A DNA stretch of 25,233 nucleotides from RGIG3009 sp964389495 (lineage in GTDB: Bacteria; Bacillota; Clostridia; Oscillospirales; Acutalibacteraceae). Made by a program: the position numbers and the translations under genes. This document shows positions 22,388 to 25,233 of this stretch, piece by piece. The notes beneath the pieces were generated by a model that was not told where the DNA came from, made no database searches, and worked only from the letters and a program-made list of their open reading frames with translations. Within the stretch, counting starts at the first letter, position 1; each line of letters begins with the position of its first letter. The stretch covers positions 1 through 25,233 of the forward strand of contig CAYMDU010000014.1 in assembly GCA_964389495.1 (NCBI GenBank), in the 5' to 3' direction.

Positions 22388-23200
22388 ATGTCTGCCAACC
22401 GTCACACCGTGTTGCGGCTAACCGAAAGCGCCGTCATGCTGGCCTTTGCCGCGGTCCTCAGCACTCTCAAAATCATCGATATGCCCTATGGAGGCAGCGT
22501 CACCGCTTGCAGTATGCTGCCGCTCCTCATCATCGCCTACCGCTACGGCACCCGCTGGGGGCTTCTCACCGCCCTCACCTATGGCCTCATTCAAATGCTG
22601 CTCGGCATGGATAACCTGTCCTATGCCACCGGCTTTTTGCCCGTTGCCATGATTATCCTGCTGGACTACCTCGTTGCCTTCGGCGTTTTGGGGCTGGGCG
22701 GGCTGTTCCGCCGCCGTAATCTGTCACAGGGCACTTCGCTGGCGTTGGCTTCTCTGGCCACCGGCATACTTCGCTATCTGTGCCATGTCATCACCGGCTT
22801 CACCGTTTGGGCCGATGCCTCGTTGCCGTTCAAAGAAAATCTCATTTTTTCCTTTTCCTACAACGCAGCCTACATGCTCCCCGAAATCATCATTCTCATG
22901 CTGGGAGCTGTCTATCTTTCCCGCTTGCTTTCCTTTGACGGCGACACCGTATCCCGCGCCCCCGTTGTTCGTCAGTCAAGCCCGGTTGTCTTGGTGCTCT
23001 CCTTGGTTGCCAAAACGGTTTTGGCGGCAGCCGCCGTGTGGATGGTCCTTCTCATCGCTCCGGCCATGCAATTCACCGACGGCACCCTGTTTTTGCGCGG
23101 CCTGGTGTCGGTCAACTGGGCCCTTGTCGGCGGTATCGCCGGTGCCGGCCTTCTCCTGGGAGGCGGCCTTGAATATCTCGCTCATCGCCTGAAAAAGTAA
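22388..23200 (+). CDS. thiT: Thiamine-specific ECF transporter S component
   Basis: ThiT is the substrate-binding membrane subunit of an energy-coupling-factor transporter; it works with the shared EcfA/A'/T module, which is not in this window. The 270-residue protein has six or so membrane segments. Family landmarks are MPYGGSVTACSMLPLLIIAY, GMDNLSYATGFLP and YNAAYMLPE. H133 and W141 are spaced as are two thiamine-contacting residues of Lactococcus ThiT, as I recall them. It is somewhat longer than the usual ThiT of about 180-190 residues because of an extra pair of C-terminal helices (about 195-265). The ATG at 22388 has AAAGGA upstream. The TPP riboswitch in front confirms a role in thiamine supply. 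Confidence 0.93.
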   Translation: MSANRHTVLRLTESAVMLAFAAVLSTLKIIDMPYGGSVTACSMLPLLIIAYRYGTRWGLLTALTYGLIQMLLGMDNLSYATGFLPVAMIILLDYLVAFGVLGLGGLFRRRNLSQGTSLALASLATGILRYLCHVITGFTVWADASLPFKENLIFSFSYNAAYMLPEIIILMLGAVYLSRLLSFDGDTVSRAPVVRQSSPVVLVLSLVAKTVLAAAAVWMVLLIAPAMQFTDGTLFLRGLVSVNWALVGGIAGAGLLLGGGLEYLAHRLKK

Positions 23201-23234
23201 GCGCCGGTGTTTCGGCCCCGGCCAACCGGCAATC

Positions 23235-23275
23235 AACAAAGGGACACTTCGTGCGCGAAGTGCCCCTTTGTTTGT
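23235..23275. terminator. Bidirectional terminator between thiT and the lipoprotein gene
   Basis: AACAAAGGG-CACTTCG pairs with CGAAGTG-CCCCTTTGTTT around TGCG, with a small bulge. It has T-runs on the plus strand and A-runs on the other side, so it can serve the two convergent genes. Confidence 0.8.
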
Positions 23276-23281
23276 TCGTTC

Positions 23282-24394
23282 TTATTGCTGATAGGTGCTA
23301 TACAGTTCCAACCGATACCGGCCCGGTGCCAACCCTTGCACTTCGGCAGTCATTCCTTTTAAAGCGTTGCCCACCCGCTTGGCCTCCAATGCTTGGGAAA
23401 CGCCCTCGGCCACCTGGTTGTTGCGGCTGTCATACAACCGCCACCCGATCGACGGCGTGGTATGGTGCCCGTCGCCGTCGCCGGCATAGGTGATCAACCC
23501 CACAAATTGCAACAGCAGCGTTCCTTCGTCAACACCGGTTTGGGTATAGCGATAGGGAACATCGGACACTTCGGCTATAATCCACGATTTTTTGTTGTAG
23601 TCGGCCGGATATTGAAGATTCACCGGAAATTCCGGCATGGTCACCGCCACATCGCCCACGGTTACTTTGCAGGTGGCCTTTTTGCCGTTCACACTGCTCA
23701 CCGTGATCGTTGACACGCCCAACGCCACCCCCGTGAGTTGGCCGTCGTTCGACACCTGCACCGCCGCCGGGTTGGACGACACCCAAGTGAGCGCCCGATC
23801 GGTGGCGTTTTCCGGTACCAAGGTGCACCCCAGCGACACGGTATCTCCAATCAGCAGTTCCACGGTGTCCTCATCCAATTCCACGCCCAACACTTCCACA
23901 CGCGACATATACTCCGGGCTTTTCTGCCCGCAGCGGGTGCAAACATGGTCCACATACACATGGCCCAAAGGCCGCCCCACCGTTCGCCCGCATGTCAGGC
24001 AAATGGCCGGCACCGTGCAGGTGGCTTCTTGGCAATTTTCGTGTTGGCACTCCGCCCGGGTGGTTTCCGCGGTGGCGGTTGTGGATTTCACGGTAACCGT
24101 TGTGGTGGTGGCGGTTGCCGTTGTGCTTTGGCGGGTTGCCGTGCTGTGTTTGCCCGCTTCGGTGGTGGCCGAAGTGCCGGCCGAAACGGTGGTTGTGTTT
24201 TCCGCTTTTGTCGGCGTGGTATCGGCCGTTGTTTCGGCAGTTGCACTTGCCGTGGTCGTTATAGGCACAGTGGTAGTTGTCGTTGCGGCCGTCGTTGCCG
24301 TGAGCCCGGTTTCCGGTTCTTTCCTCACGGCGCACGCCGCCAAACTGCTCACCAGCACGGTTACCAGCACACACATTGCCACGGTTTGTTTCAT
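23282..24394 (-). CDS. Lipoprotein with Thr-rich linker, Cys-rich module and Ig-like (BIG2) domain
   Basis: The 370-residue protein starts with a lipoprotein signal peptide (hydrophobic core 5-18, lipobox LAAC with C21). A Thr/Ala-rich low-complexity spacer (about 31-113) follows, likely extended through the cell wall. Next comes a Cys-rich module with C116, C121, C126, C132, C135, C152 and C155 and His residues, including ICLTCGRTVGRPLGH and VCTRCGQ, which resembles repeats seen in clostridial surface proteins and could bind zinc. A BIG2-type Ig-like domain spans about 166-246, followed by a beta-rich C-terminal domain of about 115 residues that I do not recognise. The ATG follows GGAGG. It is monocistronic with its own promoter. 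A surface-adhesion role is inferred from architecture only. Confidence 0.85.
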   Translation of the reverse strand: MKQTVAMCVLVTVLVSSLAACAVRKEPETGLTATTAATTTTTVPITTTASATAETTADTTPTKAENTTTVSAGTSATTEAGKHSTATRQSTTATATTTTVTVKSTTATAETTRAECQHENCQEATCTVPAICLTCGRTVGRPLGHVYVDHVCTRCGQKSPEYMSRVEVLGVELDEDTVELLIGDTVSLGCTLVPENATDRALTWVSSNPAAVQVSNDGQLTGVALGVSTITVSSVNGKKATCKVTVGDVAVTMPEFPVNLQYPADYNKKSWIIAEVSDVPYRYTQTGVDEGTLLLQFVGLITYAGDGDGHHTTPSIGWRLYDSRNNQVAEGVSQALEAKRVGNALKGMTAEVQGLAPGRYRLELYSTYQQ

Positions 24395-24442
24395 TCCAAA
24401 GCCTCCGTTTCCGGCTGTTCATCTCATCGCTTCTGCCTGTTC

Positions 24443-24472
24443 ATCCTATCACATCCGCCCCCACTTTGTCAA
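24443..24472 (-). promoter_or_regulatory. Promoter for the Ig-like lipoprotein
   Basis: Perfect TTGACA (24472-24467), 18-bp spacer, TAGGAT (24448-24443) on the minus strand; the ATG lies about 48 bp downstream. Confidence 0.6.
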
Positions 24473-24530
24473 CCGTATTTCCCCGGTGCCCCATATGGGC
24501 GGAACCTTTCTTCAAAAATAATCCCCTCGC

Positions 24531-24549
24531 GTGTCTTGAAAGTAACCCC
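24531..24549 (+). repeat. Repeat A, copy 1 (promoter-like)
   Basis: GTGTCTTGAAAGTAACCCC is repeated exactly at 24695-24713. TTGAAA (24536-24541) is followed 19 bp later by TAAAAT (24561-24566), and similarity to copy 2 continues in part beyond the exact match. Confidence 0.8.
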
Positions 24550-24612
24550 GGATCGTGTGGTAAAATACAATCCGTTGCATAATACTATCACCCGAAAATC
24601 CGCACAACCCCC

Positions 24613-24635
24613 TCAAACCTCCCCTGTGTAAGGTC
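24613..24635 (+). repeat. Repeat B, copy 1
   Basis: A 23-bp unit containing CCTCCCCTGTGTAAGG; the second copy at 24662-24684 differs at one base (A to G at the fifth position). The core resembles the left half of CTCCCCT...AGGGGAG inverted-repeat elements common in gut Clostridia, recalled rather than searched. Confidence 0.75.
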
Positions 24636-24661
24636 TCTTTTCGGCGGTTTGTGCAATCTAG

Positions 24662-24684
24662 TCAAGCCTCCCCTGTGTAAGGTC
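24662..24684 (+). repeat. Repeat B, copy 2
   Basis: Second copy of the 23-bp unit, starting 49 bp after the first. No complementary right arm (GGGGAGG) follows either copy, so each looks like a half-element. Confidence 0.75.
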
Positions 24685-24694
24685 GCGAACGCCG

Positions 24695-24713
24695 GTGTCT
24701 TGAAAGTAACCCC
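24695..24713 (+). repeat. Repeat A, copy 2 (promoter-like)
   Basis: Exact second copy of the 19-bp unit. TTGAAA (24700-24705) is followed 19 bp later by TATACT (24725-24730), the same spacing as in copy 1. Confidence 0.8.
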
Positions 24714-24754
24714 CGGCCATGTGCTATACTGGTTCCACCCCGAAAAATGGAAAA

Positions 24755-24781
24755 CACGGGAGGATCTATTGATCTCCCGTG
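24755..24781. terminator. Terminator after the small ORF / surface-protein operon
   Basis: CACGGGAG-ATC pairs with GAT-CTCCCGTG around a 4-nt loop, with one bulged G: eleven pairs. On the minus strand it is followed by TTTTCC, on the plus strand by CTTTCTT, so it may act in both directions. Confidence 0.85.
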
Positions 24782-24836
24782 CTTTCTTGGAGTTATATCA
24801 TGAAGGAGAGGAAACTCCCTTCACGCTATGAGGTTG

Positions 24837-24956
24837 TTATACCGACAAATCTTTATCGGTGTCTTCCACAGTCGGCTCGCTGTATTTGGCAGCGGCCAAC
24901 GATTCATCGGCTGTCAGTTCCAGCACTGTCAAAAGGGGCTTTTGATACTCTTTCAT
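24837..24956 (-). CDS. Small ORF of 39 residues behind a surface-protein gene
   Basis: The ATG at 24956-24954 has a perfect AGGAGG site at 8-bp spacing (within AAAGGAGGAAGATGAC). The peptide starts MKEYQKPLLTVLELTADESL, continues AAAKYSEPTVEDTDKDLSV and ends in TAA at 24839-24837. It is acidic, with no Cys and no membrane segment. It starts 21 bp after the stop of the upstream partial gene and is followed by a terminator, so it is the last gene of that operon. The opening MKEYxKPxLxVLEL resembles N-termini of many small clostridial peptides of unknown function, some of them candidate peptide precursors. I cannot assign a function, and no modifying enzyme is visible in the window. Confidence 0.6.
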   Translation of the reverse strand: MKEYQKPLLTVLELTADESLAAAKYSEPTVEDTDKDLSV

Positions 24957-24977
24957 GTCATCTTCCTCCTTTTTCAA

Positions 24978-25233
24978 TCACAGACGGGCAGCAGCCGTAT
25001 CGATGCTGTCGGTCTGATAGCTGGTGCTGTACACCGTGGTGTCGGCCACACCGTCGCCGTTGGTATCCAGGCACATATAGCCCTTTGCCGAATAGCTGCG
25101 GTTGGTGTATTGCGTCATCATCACCACAGTGAAATCAAGGTATTTGCCGGTGTAGTCCACCAGTTTCATGGTATCGATTTCGCCCTTCTTGTACGCCACA
25201 GCCTTCCACTTGGCGTTGTCATAGGTGAGGCTG
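24978..25233 (-). CDS. C-terminal part of a probable secreted/surface protein (cut by window edge)
   Basis: The reading frame is open to the right edge and ends in TGA at 24980-24978, giving 84 visible residues. They are rich in Tyr, Thr and Asp: SLTYDNAKWKAVAYKKGEID at the start of the visible part, then KYLDFTVVMMTQYTNRSYSA, and a calcium-loop-like DTNGDGVADTTVY. Such NGDG loops are frequent in secreted clostridial proteins. An internal GTG could open a shorter frame, but the uninterrupted sequence upstream argues for a larger gene continuing outside the window. Its identity cannot be told from this piece. Confidence 0.65.
   Translation of the reverse strand, partial: SLTYDNAKWKAVAYKKGEIDTMKLVDYTGKYLDFTVVMMTQYTNRSYSAKGYMCLDTNGDGVADTTVYSTSYQTDSIDTAAARL

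Larger units (their letters stand above)
24395..24836. other. Noncoding stretch with repeats, between two minus-strand surface-protein units
   Basis: I see no gene in these 442 bases. They hold the lipoprotein promoter, two short repeat pairs (24531-24549 with 24695-24713, and 24613-24635 with 24662-24684) and a strong terminator hairpin at 24755-24781. Open frames here lack ribosome binding sites and recognisable protein character. Confidence 0.7.

Noticed and set aside
24490..24499. 10-bp palindrome CCCATATGGG as a possible operator
   Set aside because: Short, single copy, upstream of the -35 box of the lipoprotein promoter, and expected by chance at this scale.
24531..24713. Repeat pairs as a CRISPR array
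   Set aside because: Two different repeats, only two copies each, unequal spacing, and no cas genes.
24779..25132. Open frame on the plus strand at the right end
   Set aside because: It begins inside a terminator hairpin, lacks a ribosome binding site, is Cys/Trp/Pro-rich nonsense and opposes two better minus-strand frames.

Overview
The window looks like chromosomal DNA from a spore-forming, anaerobic, moderately GC-rich clostridial Firmicute, probably a gut Oscillospirales-type organism. The grounds are AGGAGG-type ribosome binding sites, TTGACA/TATAAT promoters, S-box and THI-box riboswitches, spore genes (SpoVAE, a SleL/YaaH-like LysM-GH18 protein, CotH) and a eukaryotic-type NADP isocitrate dehydrogenase. 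Most genes lie on the minus strand. No tRNA, rRNA, transposase, phage gene or CRISPR array was seen.

Layout from left to right. (1) 1-1258: a two-gene operon of an NifU-like Fe-S scaffold protein and a GGGtGRT-family protein, the latter cut by the window edge. (2) 1375-4348: metK under a SAM-I riboswitch, followed by rsmD, coaD and a coiled-coil protein; rsmD has its own promoter placed so close to the ATG that the mRNA should be nearly leaderless. (3) 4357-9007: an aldose-1-epimerase family protein, the spore LysM-GH18 protein, a beta-CASP metallo-beta-lactamase, SpoVAE and a 65-residue protein of unknown function. (4) 9022-12519: a VTC-domain polyphosphate polymerase, a DUF4956 membrane protein and a membrane-anchored CotH-family protein in one operon. 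(5) 12611-18446: a uronate operon (uxaC, uxuA, SDR-type uxuB, a xylose-isomerase-like TIM-barrel protein, a Gfo/Idh/MocA dehydrogenase) ending in mscL. (6) 18447-20871: CPBP membrane protease, tadA and an AraC-family regulator. (7) 20890-23275, plus strand: icd, then a TPP riboswitch and thiT. (8) 23282-25233: a Thr-rich Ig-like lipoprotein, a repeat-containing noncoding stretch, a 39-residue ORF and the C-terminus of a probable surface protein.

How the genes work together. The uronate operon converts glucuronate through fructuronate and mannonate to 2-keto-3-deoxygluconate. Its promoter has a good -10 box, a poor -35 box and two direct repeats 21 bp apart, as expected for activation by the adjacent AraC-type regulator. 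The two riboswitches govern SAM synthesis and thiamine uptake by transcription termination. The VTC-DUF4956-CotH operon is the best candidate for an under-described system: a predicted cytoplasmic polyphosphate-making domain, a membrane partner and a surface-exposed kinase-like protein made together.

Limits: all assignments are from reading translated sequence and motifs by eye. No database search, covariance model or structure prediction was run.
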